Source: Rhodoplanes serenus
Lineage (GTDB): Bacteria; Pseudomonadota; Alphaproteobacteria; Rhizobiales; Xanthobacteraceae
DNA: 64,000 bases
Assembly (NCBI GenBank): GCA_009720755.1
Contig: WNKV01000013.1
Coordinates: 62,001-126,000, forward strand
Direction: 5' to 3'
Below the pieces are notes generated by a model. The model was not told where the DNA came from and ran no database searches. It saw only the letters and a list, made by a program, of their open reading frames with translations. Made by a program: the position numbers and the translations under genes. Numbering within the stretch: position 1 is the first letter of the stretch; each line of letters opens with the position of its first letter. This document shows positions 36,257 to 47,684 of the stretch, in pieces.

Positions 36257-37897
36257 ATGCCGACCCTCGCCACGGCCCTGCTTCAGGGTCTCAAGGACCA
36301 CGGCGCCCGGGAGCTGTTCGGCATCCCGGGCGACTTCATCCTGCCTCTCTTCAAGGTCTTCGAAGAGTCTGAAATTATTCCCTATTTCACCCTCAGCCAC
36401 GAGCCGGCTGTGGGCTTCGCGGCCGACGCGGCCGCGCGCTACCAGTCGACCCTCGGGGTCGCCGTGGTGACCTACGGGGCGGGCGCCTTCAACGTCGTCA
36501 ACGCGGTCGCCGGCGCCTATGCGGAGCGCTCGCCCGTCGTCGTGGTGGCGGGCGCGCCGGGCGCCCGCGAGCGGGCGAGCGGTCTCCTGCTTCACCACCA
36601 AGCGCGCAGCATCGACACCCAGCTCGCAGTGTTCCGCGAGATCACCTGCGACCAGGCGGTGCTGGACGATCCGGCGACCGCCCCGCAGGCGATCGCCCGG
36701 GTGCTGCGCAGTGCCCGCGAGCGCTCGCTGCCGGTCTATATCGAGGTGCCGCGCGATCGGGTCGACGCCCCGGTGGCGCCGGTGCCGGTGCTGCCACGCC
36801 GGACAGCCGACCCCGACGCACTGGCCGAATGCGCCGGCGAGATCGCGGCGCTGCTCGGCCGCGCCGAGCGGCCTGTGATGGTGGTGGACGTCGAGATTCG
36901 CCGCTATGGCCTGGAGGAGCGCGTCGCCACCCTGGCCCGCCGGCTCGGCCTGCCGGTGGTCACCACCTTCATGGGGCGGGGTCTGCTGCAAGCCGCGCCG
37001 GACGTACGCCGCGGCACCTATCTGGGCAGCGCCGGTGACCCCGCCGTCACCCGGCTGGTCGAGGAGGCGGATGCCCTGCTGCTCCTCGGCGTGATCCTGT
37101 GCGACACCAATTTTGCGCTATCCGAGAAGCGGTTCGATTGGCGTCACACGGTCCTGGCGATCGACCGCGGGGTGCGCATCGGTCACCATACCTATCCGGA
37201 GCTGCCGATCGAGGATTTGGTGGACGCGCTGATCGCCCGCGCCGGCCCGGAGATCGCCGCCCGCCCGCGGACGCTGCCGCCCTTCGAGGATTATCCGCGC
37301 GGCCTCGTCGCCGACGACACGCCGCTGGCACCGAGCGACGTCGCCGCCGCCGTCAACGACCTGCTCGACCGCCACGGTCCGCTGCCGATGACCGCCGACA
37401 TCGGCGATTGCCTGTTCGTCGCCATGGAGATCGACAACACCGCGCTGGCGGCGCCCGGCTATTACGCCGGCATGGGGTTCGGGGTGCCGGCGGGCATCGG
37501 GGTGGCGGCGGCGACCGGGCAGCGGCCGCTGATCCTGGTCGGCGACGGGGCCTTCCAGATGACCGGCTGGGAGCTCGGCAACTGCCGGCGCTATGGGCTC
37601 GATCCCATCGTGCTCCTGTTCAACAATGCGAGCTGGGAGATGCTGCGGGTGTTCCAGCCCGAATCGAGATTCAACGATCTGTCCGACTGGAACTTCGCCG
37701 CCATGGCGCCGGCGCTCGGAGGCCATGGGGAACGGGTGGCGACCCGGCGGGAGCTCGCTGCGGCGCTGGAGCGGGCGATCGCCCGCCGCGGCGTGTTCTC
37801 GCTGATCGAGGTGATGCTGCCGCGCGGCGCCACCTCGCGCACGCTCGCCCGCTTCGTCACCGGCCTCAAGAGCGCCCGCGACCGCCAAGCCGGCTGA
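36257..37897 (+). CDS. ipdC: Thiamine-diphosphate-dependent phenylpyruvate/indolepyruvate decarboxylase
   Basis: A 546-residue ThDP enzyme resembling the Azospirillum-type phenylpyruvate/indole-3-pyruvate decarboxylase. It converts aromatic 2-oxo acids to aldehydes and may supply indole-3-acetaldehyde for auxin synthesis. The activating Glu is residue 49 in SHEPAVGFAAD. FGIPGDFILPLFKVFEES is the N-terminal motif. The cofactor motif runs GDGAFQMTGWELGN to LLFNN. The middle domain (about 190-320) is intact. The ATG at 36257 gives the usual family length; the frame is open 125 codons further without a ribosome site. No aromatic aminotransferase or aldehyde dehydrogenase is adjacent, so the pathway is inferred. 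The family also includes simple 2-oxo-acid decarboxylases. Confidence 0.88.
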   Translation: MPTLATALLQGLKDHGARELFGIPGDFILPLFKVFEESEIIPYFTLSHEPAVGFAADAAARYQSTLGVAVVTYGAGAFNVVNAVAGAYAERSPVVVVAGAPGARERASGLLLHHQARSIDTQLAVFREITCDQAVLDDPATAPQAIARVLRSARERSLPVYIEVPRDRVDAPVAPVPVLPRRTADPDALAECAGEIAALLGRAERPVMVVDVEIRRYGLEERVATLARRLGLPVVTTFMGRGLLQAAPDVRRGTYLGSAGDPAVTRLVEEADALLLLGVILCDTNFALSEKRFDWRHTVLAIDRGVRIGHHTYPELPIEDLVDALIARAGPEIAARPRTLPPFEDYPRGLVADDTPLAPSDVAAAVNDLLDRHGPLPMTADIGDCLFVAMEIDNTALAAPGYYAGMGFGVPAGIGVAAATGQRPLILVGDGAFQMTGWELGNCRRYGLDPIVLLFNNASWEMLRVFQPESRFNDLSDWNFAAMAPALGGHGERVATRRELAAALERAIARRGVFSLIEVMLPRGATSRTLARFVTGLKSARDRQAG

Positions 37898-37909
37898 AAG
37901 CCCGCGGCG

Positions 37910-38536
37910 TTACGGCGTCAGCACGGCGCGGACGCCGTCGATCACGTACTGGACCGCCAGCGCCGCCAGCAGCACGCCGAGCAGGCGCGACAGCACCACA
38001 TTGCCGGTGATGCCGAGCGAGCGGGCGATCCGGCTCGCGAACGCGAACACCGCGAGGCAGAGCGCGCAGGTCGCCGCGATGACGGCGAGCAGCACGGCGA
38101 TGCGGGCCGGCCGGCCCGCCGCCTCGCCACCCAGCAGGATGACGGCGGTCAGCGCCCCGGGACCGGCCATCAGCGGAATGGCGAGCGGAAAGGCGGCGAT
38201 GTGGCGGACCCGCTCCTCCAAGGCCACCTCGGCGGTGCGTGACTGCCGCTCGATGCGCACCCCCAGCACCATCTCGGCCGCGGTGGCGAACAGCAACAGC
38301 CCCCCGGCGATCCGGAACGCCGGCAGGCTGATGCCGAGATGGCGCAGCAGCCAGTCGCCGACGAGCGCCGCCCCCATCAGCACCAGCACGGCGATCAAGG
38401 TGGCGCGCCCGCCGACGCGCCGCCGCGCCTCCGCCGGCAGCCCGTCGGTGAGCGCCAGGAAGGCCGGCGCGAGGCCGAGCGGATCGACCACGATGAACAG
38501 CGTGACGGCGGCGGAGAGGAGGTAGTCGAGGTCCAT
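37910..38536 (-). CDS. MarC family integral membrane protein
   Basis: A 208-residue inner-membrane protein with six hydrophobic segments. Family motifs are [22 protein letters not shown] at the N-terminus, [40 protein letters not shown] and the final [19 protein letters not shown]. MarC proteins were once linked to multiple antibiotic resistance, but that role was withdrawn and no transport substrate is agreed. The start at 38536 gives the conserved MDLDYLLSA. It converges with the decarboxylase gene (13-base gap) and diverges from gyrA. Confidence 0.92.
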   Translation of the reverse strand: MDLDYLLSAAVTLFIVVDPLGLAPAFLALTDGLPAEARRRVGGRATLIAVLVLMGAALVGDWLLRHLGISLPAFRIAGGLLLFATAAEMVLGVRIERQSRTAEVALEERVRHIAAFPLAIPLMAGPGALTAVILLGGEAAGRPARIAVLLAVIAATCALCLAVFAFASRIARSLGITGNVVLSRLLGVLLAALAVQYVIDGVRAVLTP

Positions 38537-38754
38537 GGTGGGGGCGTAGCGGGGCGTTCCGGAGGGGTCAATCGCAAGGGCGTCGCGGGGGTGGCGCGCG
38601 GCCGCCGCCGCATTGCCGCCACGTCCCCACAACCGTCCTCCTAAAGCGTTGCGCAGAAAGCGAAATAGTTGGGTGTCCAGAGGCCCGCGAGGCTGGTCAT
38701 TCGGGCTCCGATCCACTATCTAGACAGCAACGGATTCGCCGGGATTTCCTGAAC

Positions 38755-41580
<2,826 letters not shown>

Positions 41581-41629
41581 CGCCGGCCGGGCATCCACGA
41601 CTTCAAGCCGAGCAGCAACAAGGACGTGG

Positions 41630-41652
41630 ATGGCCGGGACGAGCCCGGCCAT
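41630..41652. repeat. MAGLVPAIH-type palindrome between gyrA and panD
   Basis: A perfect 9-bp stem ATGGCCGGG-ACGAG-CCCGGCCAT lies between convergent gyrA and panD. Translated on the minus strand the element reads MAGLVPAIH, a signature of a palindrome scattered through Hyphomicrobiales genomes. It is well placed to act as a bidirectional terminator. Confidence 0.8.
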
Positions 41653-41688
41653 GACGGAGGATGCAGTCCGCGGGGGCTGCCGTTGGGA

Positions 41689-42078
41689 TCAGATCGCCCG
41701 CAGGGCGGGGCCGGGGACTTCGTCGCGGATGTGGGCGATGCGGTTCTGGGCATCGACCTGGACGACGGTCGGCTGGTGGCGCTTCGCCTCCTCGGCCGTC
41801 ATGTCGGCGAAGGTGGCGAGAATCACCAGATCCCCCGGCTTGTTGCCGTGCGCCGCCGCGCCGTTGATGCAGATCACGCCGGAACCGCGCTCGCCCTCGA
41901 TCGCATAGGTCACCAGGCGGGTGCCGCGGGTGACGTTCCAGACGTGCAGCTCTTGATTGTTGAAGATCTTGGCCGCGTCCATGAGGTCGGCATCGATCGT
42001 GCAGCTTCCCTCGTAATGGAGGTCGGCATGCGTGATCGTGGCGCGGTGGATTTTCGACCAGAACATCCGGAGCTGCAT
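41689..42078 (-). CDS. panD: Aspartate 1-decarboxylase
   Basis: A 129-residue pyruvoyl enzyme that makes beta-alanine from aspartate for pantothenate and CoA synthesis. It is made as a proenzyme and cuts itself between Gly24 and Ser25 ([12 protein letters not shown]). Conserved segments are [66 protein letters not shown] and [10 protein letters not shown]. Length is typical. The start is the ATG at 42078; the frame extends 101 codons further upstream without support. It converges with gyrA, and no other pan gene is near. Confidence 0.95.
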   Translation of the reverse strand: MQLRMFWSKIHRATITHADLHYEGSCTIDADLMDAAKIFNNQELHVWNVTRGTRLVTYAIEGERGSGVICINGAAAHGNKPGDLVILATFADMTAEEAKRHQPTVVQVDAQNRIAHIRDEVPGPALRAI

Positions 42079-42152
42079 GGCGCGCCCTTGTGGCAGATTT
42101 CGGTGCCGCTGCCAACCGGCCAGCCGGTCGCAGCGAGCGACGGATGCAGGGC

Positions 42153-42515
42153 TCACCAGCGGTCGACCAGCCGGCGCGCCCGCAGGAGGCGCGCCGTGCG
42201 GCGGCCGTCGTCGCGCGCGATCGTGCGCGACATCATGGCGCCCTCGTTCGTTCGATGAGCCTGGACCATCGCGGCGCGAACGGCCGGGAGCCGCTCGGCC
42301 TCGGGACGTCCGGAGGTCACCGCGGGCCGGCCGAGAGGCGGCCGTCGGCCGCCCACCCAGGCGGCTTCGGCAATGCTCCACAAGCCCTGGTGATCCGCCT
42401 CGGGCCGGCGGCTCGACCCCGCCGCCGCCCGCGGCCGACCGAGTAGGCTCGCTCCGCCCGCCGCCGCCACGAAGCTCGCCACCAAGGCCAGCAACATCCA
42501 GTCCAGTCCGATCAT
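42153..42515 (-). CDS. Small hypothetical membrane protein
   Basis: A possible 120-residue protein starting [25 protein letters not shown], a single N-terminal membrane helix, with a G-rich GGGGGCGGGG site upstream. The rest is Arg-rich and cytoplasmic ([39 protein letters not shown]). No family is recognised and the composition resembles noncoding GC-rich DNA, so it may not be real. It ends 74 bases before panD on the same strand. Confidence 0.4.
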   Translation of the reverse strand: MIGLDWMLLALVASFVAAAGGASLLGRPRAAAGSSRRPEADHQGLWSIAEAAWVGGRRPPLGRPAVTSGRPEAERLPAVRAAMVQAHRTNEGAMMSRTIARDDGRRTARLLRARRLVDRW

Positions 42516-42737
42516 GCCCCGCCCCCCGACGCGCAATGAATCGCTAACCATGACATCGTCGGACGAAAGTCCGGCGGCGCCGTGGTGAAACCCGGCATCG
42601 GTGTGGCGGTTCGGCGGCGATGCGGGCGTCCGGCCTGCGGTATCGAGGCGCCGACGAAGAGCGGCAAGCAATTGATATAAGAGTAAATATCGACGCCTTT
42701 CAGTTTGACACGGTGGTCCGGAACGGCGCGCGCCGGC

Positions 42738-43160
42738 TCAGGGGCTCGGCCGTGGGCTCGGTGCGGCACGGCGCACATCGGTGGCGGCGAAGTCGTCGCC
42801 CTTGAACAGCAAGGCCGCCGCGTGAGCGTCGGCGCACGCATAGGACAGGCAGTCGCCGAAGTTCAGTCGCGCCTCGTGCCGTCCCTTGCCGTACCGCTCG
42901 AAGGCCGCCACCGCGAGATGCGCGATGTCCTCGGTGATCGGCACCACTTCGATGCGTGCTTCACGCAGCAGCCGCGTGACCAACGCATCCGCCAGGGTGG
43001 GCGTGAGGCCGAGCAGGGTCGACAGTCGCATCGATGCTTCGAGCACCACATGGCCGGCCGATATCGCATGATCGGCCGCTTCGATCGTATCGGCCAGGAC
43101 TGTCGCCTCGGGCTCGGCACCGAGGATCGCCACGATGGCCGACGTGTCGACGAAGATCAT
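42738..43160 (-). CDS. vapC: Type II toxin VapC (PIN-domain ribonuclease)
   Basis: A 140-residue PIN-domain toxin that would cleave RNA, usually tRNA or rRNA, with Mg2+ when freed from its antitoxin. The acidic active-site residues are Asp5 (FVDTSAIVAIL), the Glu in VVLEASMRL near residue 41, Asp in NFGDCLSYACA and Asp in FKGDDFAATDV. Its start overlaps the vapB stop by four bases (ATGA), giving coupled translation. The last 11 residues (RRAAPSPRPSP) are extra and Pro-rich. Confidence 0.93.
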   Translation of the reverse strand: MIFVDTSAIVAILGAEPEATVLADTIEAADHAISAGHVVLEASMRLSTLLGLTPTLADALVTRLLREARIEVVPITEDIAHLAVAAFERYGKGRHEARLNFGDCLSYACADAHAAALLFKGDDFAATDVRRAAPSPRPSP

Positions 43161-43396
43161 GAACCGCCCCAGAGATCATCGACCTCTCGTTCGTCCACCG
43201 GGCGGGCGCGGTGCGGGTCGCCCAGCCGCGCCGCCTCGCGAGCGATGTCGCGCAGCCGCTCGGCCAGCGGACGACCCTCTCGAGCCAGCGCCACCTCGAG
43301 GGCGTCGATCACCGCCTGTGTCATGGTCACGCCGCGGCGCTCGGCCAATTCCCGGGCGAGCAGCCCGGCACGCGCGTCGCGGATGTGGAGGGCCAT
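43157..43396 (-). CDS. vapB: Type II antitoxin VapB (Rv0623-like)
   Basis: A 79-residue antitoxin. The N-terminal half (MALHIRDARAGLLARELAERRGVTMTQAVIDAL) forms the DNA-binding ribbon-helix fold typical of the Rv0623/PSK group. The C-terminal half (LGDPHRARPVDEREVDDLWG) should thread into the PIN toxin. It is first in the operon with vapC and overlaps it by four bases. An inverted repeat seven bases upstream is the likely autoregulatory operator; no clear ribosome site is seen. Confidence 0.92.
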   Translation of the reverse strand: MALHIRDARAGLLARELAERRGVTMTQAVIDALEVALAREGRPLAERLRDIAREAARLGDPHRARPVDEREVDDLWGGS

Positions 43397-43402
43397 GGCG
43401 GT

Positions 43403-43433
43403 TGTCTACACGGGCTATATTGCTGTGTAGACA
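43403..43433. promoter_or_regulatory. VapBC operator (perfect 9-bp inverted repeat)
   Basis: TGTCTACAC at 43403-43411 and GTGTAGACA at 43425-43433 form a perfect dyad whose arm centres are 22 bases apart, two helical turns. It lies seven bases upstream of vapB, and the spacer contains an AATATA -10-like sequence on the minus strand. A VapBC complex bound here would cover the promoter. Confidence 0.8.
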
Positions 43434-43492
43434 GAAGATACGCACAGGACCGGCCGCTGACAAGAACGCCACTCTGGGCGGGGCGGCTGCCG

Positions 43493-44026
43493 CTAACGGA
43501 TCAGCCGCGCCACCTCGCGGAAGCGCGGGTGCTCGGCGGTCTCCAGCCATTCAAACACCACCATCTCGGTGGTGACGATCTCGGCCCCGTGGCGGGCCAT
43601 GCGGGCGAGTGCGGTCTCCTTGCTTTCCGGCCGCCGCGACCCGACGGCGTCGCGCACGACATGGACGGCGCGCCCGGTGGCGAGCAGGCCGAGCACCGTC
43701 TGGCCGACGCAGACATGCGCCTCGCAGCCGGTCACCACGGCGGCGCGGTCGCCCGGCACGCGGTCGAGGAAGCCGGGCGCGCGCACGGCGTCGAAGGTCA
43801 TCTTGGGCACCACCGGCCGCCCCGGCACGACGAGCTCCGGCACGGTCGGGCCGAGGCCGGTCGGGTTCTGCTCGGTGAATACCACCGGAATGTCGAGCAT
43901 CGCGGCGGCGTCGAGCAGCCGGCGGGCGTTGGCGATCGCCGTCGCGGCGTCGTGGATCGCCGGCATCAGCCGGGCCTGGAAATCGACGACCACCAGGATC
44001 GAGCGGCGCGGATCGATAATCGGCAT
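43493..44026 (-). CDS. Isochorismatase family cysteine hydrolase
   Basis: A 177-residue hydrolase of the isochorismatase-like group. The Asp-Lys-Cys triad is visible: Asp15 (LVVVDFQARL), Lys75 (VPKMTFDA), Cys106 (TGCEAHVCVGQTVLGLL). It also has FTEQNPTGLGPTVPEL and a C-terminal ETALARMARHGAEIVTTEMVVFEWL. The short single-domain form is like YcaC/MtfA-type hydrolases whose substrates vary (amides, ureido compounds). It diverges from the second SMP-30 gene across 172 bases. Confidence 0.92.
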   Translation of the reverse strand: MPIIDPRRSILVVVDFQARLMPAIHDAATAIANARRLLDAAAMLDIPVVFTEQNPTGLGPTVPELVVPGRPVVPKMTFDAVRAPGFLDRVPGDRAAVVTGCEAHVCVGQTVLGLLATGRAVHVVRDAVGSRRPESKETALARMARHGAEIVTTEMVVFEWLETAEHPRFREVARLIR

Positions 44027-44198
44027 GATGGCTCCCGTCTGGCGCGACCGCGGGCTGATGGCGCCGAGGTGCTTCTGGCGCCGAGGTGCTTCGCGACCCA
44101 GGTTAGCCGTCTCGGCGCAAGGGTGAAACCCGCGCGGGCGCTTTCGGTGCGGTGCGGGTTGGGCTAGGCTTCGCCCGTCTCTCACCACCGCACCGATC

Positions 44199-45089
44199 AT
44201 GACCTGGTTCGCGCCGCCGACCGACATCGAGAGCCGCGTCCACGCCACGCTGCCCGACATCTTCCGCCAGCCGCGCCCGACCGAATGGGGGGCGGCCAAC
44301 AAGCCCGGCGTTACGATCGACAGCTTTCTCGAAGGGCCGTGCCTCGCCGCCGACGGCACCCTCTACGTGGCCGACATCCCGTACGGCCGCATCTTCTCCA
44401 TCGACGCCAGCCGGCGCTGGAGCCTGGTTCACGAGTACGACGGCTGGCCGAACGGCATGAAGGTGGCACGCGACGGCAGCCTGCTGGTCGCCGATTATCG
44501 CCGTGGCCTGCTGCGCATCGATCCGGAGAACGCCACCATTCATCCGGTGCGCACCACGGTGAACAGCGAGAGCTTCAAGGGCCTCAACGATCTCGCGGTG
44601 TTGTCGGACGGCTCGGTGCTGTTCACCGATCAGGGGCAGACCGGCATGCAGGACCCGAGCGGCCGGCTCTATCGGCTGTGGCCGGACGGCCGCCTCGACC
44701 GGCTGATCGGCAACGCGGCCTCGCCCAACGGGGTCGCCGTGAACGCCGCCGAGACCCATGCGTATCTGGCGCTGACGCGCGCCGCCGAGGTGTGGCGGGT
44801 GCCGCTCGCGCCCGCGGCGCTCGCCGCCAAGACGCAGGTGTTCACCCGCCTGCCGGGCGGCCTCTCGGGACCGGACGGGTTGCTCGTCGATCCGGCCGGC
44901 CGGCTGATCGTCTGCGATCCCGGCCATGGCTGCGCCTGGGTGCTGTCGGAGCTGGGCGAGCCGCTGTTCCGGGTCCGCTCCTGTGCGGGACGCACCCTTA
45001 CCAACGCAGTGCTGCGCCCGGACGGCCGCACCCTGCTGATGACCGAATCGCAGACCGGCCAGATTCTCGAGGCGGTGCTGCCAGCCTGA
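44199..45089 (+). CDS. SMP-30/gluconolactonase/LRE family protein (second)
   Basis: A 296-residue six-bladed propeller hydrolase. The metal and active-site segments are EGPCLAADGTLYVADIPYG near residue 44, WPNGMKVARDGSLLVADYRRG near 84, SFKGLNDLAVLSDGSVLFTDQG near 127, SPNGVAVNAAETHAYL near 170 and GPDGLLVDPAGRLIVCDPG near 225. It is only distantly similar to the SMP-30 protein at the window start and shares no neighbours with it. No signal peptide. Probably a lactonase or esterase; substrate unknown. Confidence 0.92.
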   Translation: MTWFAPPTDIESRVHATLPDIFRQPRPTEWGAANKPGVTIDSFLEGPCLAADGTLYVADIPYGRIFSIDASRRWSLVHEYDGWPNGMKVARDGSLLVADYRRGLLRIDPENATIHPVRTTVNSESFKGLNDLAVLSDGSVLFTDQGQTGMQDPSGRLYRLWPDGRLDRLIGNAASPNGVAVNAAETHAYLALTRAAEVWRVPLAPAALAAKTQVFTRLPGGLSGPDGLLVDPAGRLIVCDPGHGCAWVLSELGEPLFRVRSCAGRTLTNAVLRPDGRTLLMTESQTGQILEAVLPA

Positions 45090-45109
45090 TCGGCTTGGCG
45101 TGGTGGTGG

Positions 45110-45991
45110 TTATGCCTCTTCGGCCGCCTTGGCGCGGCCCAGCAGCGCCGCGGCGCGGGCGAGGTGAGGGCGGTCGTACATGACGCCGCCGATCCCGACC
45201 ACGCCGGCTCCCGGCGCCGCCGCGAAGGCGTCGACGATCGCCTGGGCCTTCGCCACCGCGTCCGGCGTGGGCGTGAACACTGCGTTGATGATCGGCACCT
45301 GGGCCGGGTGGATCGCCATCTTGCCGGTGAAGCCGTCGCGACGCGCCTCCTCGCACTCGCGCCGCAGCCGGGCCTCGTCGCGAAAGTCGACCGCCACGGT
45401 GTCGATCGCCTGCACGCGCGCCGCCGCGGCGGCGGCCAGGCAGAGGGTGCGGGCGAGCCGATAGGGGTCGAGGAAGCGGCCGTCGGCGTCGCGATTCGCC
45501 TCGGCGCCGAGATCGACCGACAGGTCCTCGGCCCCCCAGGTGAGGCCGGCGAGCCGGAGGCTCGCCCCCTGATAGGTGCCGGCGAGGAACAGCGAGCGCG
45601 CCGTCTCGGTGGCGATGGCGACGACGCCGACATGCCCGTCCGGCAGCCCGCCGGTCGCCTCGCGCACCGCCAGCTTGGCGTCGAGATGGATGACGGCGGC
45701 GCCGCCTTCGGCCTTCGGCAGCATCACCAGGTCGGGGCGCGCCGGGATGACCACATCGAGATCGGCATCGATCAGCCCGGTGTCGAGGCCGTTGACCCGC
45801 ACCAGGAGCCGCGGCCGGCTCGGCCAGGCGGCGACCGTCGCCAGGAACTCCGCCGCGGCGGCGCGGGCCGTCGCCTTGCGCTCCGGCGCGATCGAATCCT
45901 CCAGGTCGACGATCAGGGCGTCGGCGCCCGACTCCATCGCCTTGGCGAGCTTCTTCTCGGCGTCGGCCGGCACGAACAGCAGGGACCGCAT
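45110..45991 (-). CDS. HpcH/HpaI-type CoA ester lyase (CitE/malyl-CoA-lyase-like)
   Basis: A 293-residue lyase of the citrate-lyase-beta group. It has MRSLLFVPADAEKKLAKAM, the metal-binding DALIVDLEDSIAPE, RVNGLDTG, VMLPKAEGG, IATETARSLF, WGAEDLSVDLGAEANR and GFTGKMAIHPAQVPIIN in order. Such proteins cleave or form 3-hydroxyacyl-CoA esters (malyl-, methylmalyl- or citramalyl-CoA). GAGG precedes the ATG at 45991. It lies seven bases downstream of the MaoC gene, so the pair forms one unit: hydration of an unsaturated acyl-CoA followed by cleavage. Substrate not readable. Confidence 0.92.
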   Translation of the reverse strand: MRSLLFVPADAEKKLAKAMESGADALIVDLEDSIAPERKATARAAAAEFLATVAAWPSRPRLLVRVNGLDTGLIDADLDVVIPARPDLVMLPKAEGGAAVIHLDAKLAVREATGGLPDGHVGVVAIATETARSLFLAGTYQGASLRLAGLTWGAEDLSVDLGAEANRDADGRFLDPYRLARTLCLAAAAAARVQAIDTVAVDFRDEARLRRECEEARRDGFTGKMAIHPAQVPIINAVFTPTPDAVAKAQAIVDAFAAAPGAGVVGIGGVMYDRPHLARAAALLGRAKAAEEA

Positions 45992-45998
45992 GGGGACC

Positions 45999-46484
45999 TC
46001 ACACGGGGCGCTTGAGCATGAACGCCTGGCGGCGACACTCGGCCACCAGCCTGTCGTTCTGATTGTAGGCGCGGTGGTGCAGCTCGACGATGCCGGCATT
46101 CGGCCGCGACTGCGATTCGCGCTTGTTGATCACCTCGGTGGTGGCCCGCACCGTGTCGCCGTCGAACAGCGGATGGGGGAACACGACGTCGGTCATGCCG
46201 AGATTGGCGATGGTGGTGCCGACCGTCAGGTCGGTGACCGACAGGCCGATCATCAGGCCGAGCGTGAACAGCGAGTTGATCAGCGGCCGCCCCCACTGGG
46301 TCTCGTTCTCGCAGAAGTGCCGGTCGATGTGCAGCGGCTGCGGGTTCAAGGTCATGTTGGAGAACAGCACGTTGTCCATCTGGGTGACGGTCCGCCGCAG
46401 GCGGTGCTCGATCACTTCGCCGATGGCGAAATCCTCGAAATACAGTCCGCCGCGCGGATGCCTGACGGCCGTGGCGTACGACAT
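45999..46484 (-). CDS. MaoC family dehydratase
   Basis: A 161-residue hot-dog-fold enoyl-CoA hydratase-like protein. YFEDFAIGEVIEHRLRRTVTQ opens the fold, the active-site region is NMTLNPQPLHIDRHFCENETQWGRPLINSL, and GDTVRATTEVINKRESQSRP closes it. It is first in a two-gene operon with the CoA ester lyase (seven-base gap). The pair often occurs with CoA transferases in alphaproteobacterial acid-catabolism loci; here the CoA transferase is 43 kb away and unlinked. Confidence 0.92.
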   Translation of the reverse strand: MSYATAVRHPRGGLYFEDFAIGEVIEHRLRRTVTQMDNVLFSNMTLNPQPLHIDRHFCENETQWGRPLINSLFTLGLMIGLSVTDLTVGTTIANLGMTDVVFPHPLFDGDTVRATTEVINKRESQSRPNAGIVELHHRAYNQNDRLVAECRRQAFMLKRPV

Positions 46485-46633
46485 GCTGCTGCTCCCGGTG
46501 TGACCGCCGCCGGGTCGGCCGAGCCCGGGCGAGGGCGCGTGGCCGGCGGACGATTCATCTTTTGTTTACCATAATGGCGCAACCTCGATCCGTCCTCATG
46601 GGTCCGTGTCGGCCCTCGACCCTCGGGTAGACC

Positions 46634-47611
46634 GTGGCTGTCTCCGCCTCCCTCTCAGCGACCTCCGGATGGGCCGTCAACGACGCCATCCGGACGGCGT
46701 CGCGGAACACGGGCGCCAGCTTCGAGTATCTGCTCGCCACCGCCAAGGTCGAGTCGGACTTCAATCCGCGCGCCGCCGCCGGGACGTCCTCGGCCCGCGG
46801 GCTGTTCCAGTTCATCGACCAGACCTGGCTGACCATGGTGAAGGAGGCGGGCCCGGCGCTCGGCCTCGGGCGCTATGCCGATGCCATCACCCGCACCCCT
46901 TCGGGCCGCTACGAAGTCGTCGATCCGGCGCAGCGTCAGGCGGTGATGAGCCTGCGCAGCGACCCGGCCGCCAACGCCGCCATGGCGGGCGCCTTCACCC
47001 GGCGCAACGCGGACCGGCTGGAAGCCCGGCTCGGCCGGCCGCCGAGCGAGGGCGAGCTCTACATCGCGCATTTCCTCGGTGCCGGTGGCGCCGCCAAGCT
47101 GATCACCCAGGCGGGCCGCAATCCGTCCGGCATCGCGGCCGAGGCGTTCCCGCAGGCCGCCGCGGCGAACCGCTCGATCTTCTACGACCGCTCCGGTGCG
47201 CCGCGCAGCTTCGCCCAGGTCTACGGCGTGCTGGTCGGCCGCTTCGATCAGGCGCGGACGAGCGCCACCCAGATGGCGGCCGCCGCGGTGGTGACGCCGG
47301 TCGCCGCCACCCGCACGGCGGATCGACTCGATCCCGAGCTGTTCGCGCCGTCGACCTACCAGCCGGATGCCGCCCGCACGGCGTCGTCGCCGCTGTTCCA
47401 CAGTCTCTTCCAGGACGAGCCGCAGCGGGCCGGGGTGTCGCGCTTCATCACCGAGCTGTGGGCGAGCCGCCCGCATGTGGCGGCGGCACTCTCGGGCGCG
47501 GTCGCCCAGGCAGCGCCGGGCTCGCTCGCCGCCACCGACCCGACCCGCGCGGCGGAGCTGTTCGCCGCCCCGGGCGTCGGCGCCGCCGGCCTGTACGGGA
47601 ACAAGGGGTAG
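46634..47611 (+). CDS. Transglycosylase-SLT-like protein
   Basis: A 325-residue protein starting at GTG. The first 90 residues are a lytic-transglycosylase-like domain: NTGASFEYLLATAKVESDFNP with the catalytic Glu near residue 40, then SSARGLFQFIDQTWLTMVKEAG. The rest is an Ala-rich helical region (IAHFLGAGGAAKLI, then AFPQAAAANRSIFYDR) and a less conserved end. No clear signal peptide is seen, so export may be through the flagellar or another route, or a start has been missed. It would cut peptidoglycan locally. No secretion or flagellar gene is adjacent. Confidence 0.87.
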   Translation: MAVSASLSATSGWAVNDAIRTASRNTGASFEYLLATAKVESDFNPRAAAGTSSARGLFQFIDQTWLTMVKEAGPALGLGRYADAITRTPSGRYEVVDPAQRQAVMSLRSDPAANAAMAGAFTRRNADRLEARLGRPPSEGELYIAHFLGAGGAAKLITQAGRNPSGIAAEAFPQAAAANRSIFYDRSGAPRSFAQVYGVLVGRFDQARTSATQMAAAAVVTPVAATRTADRLDPELFAPSTYQPDAARTASSPLFHSLFQDEPQRAGVSRFITELWASRPHVAAALSGAVAQAAPGSLAATDPTRAAELFAAPGVGAAGLYGNKG

Positions 47612-47684
47612 GGCGACGCCTCAGCGCGGTAGCGCCGGGTGCGATCCCACAGCCGTCTTATGATTCCTCCGGCCGCTTTGGTTT

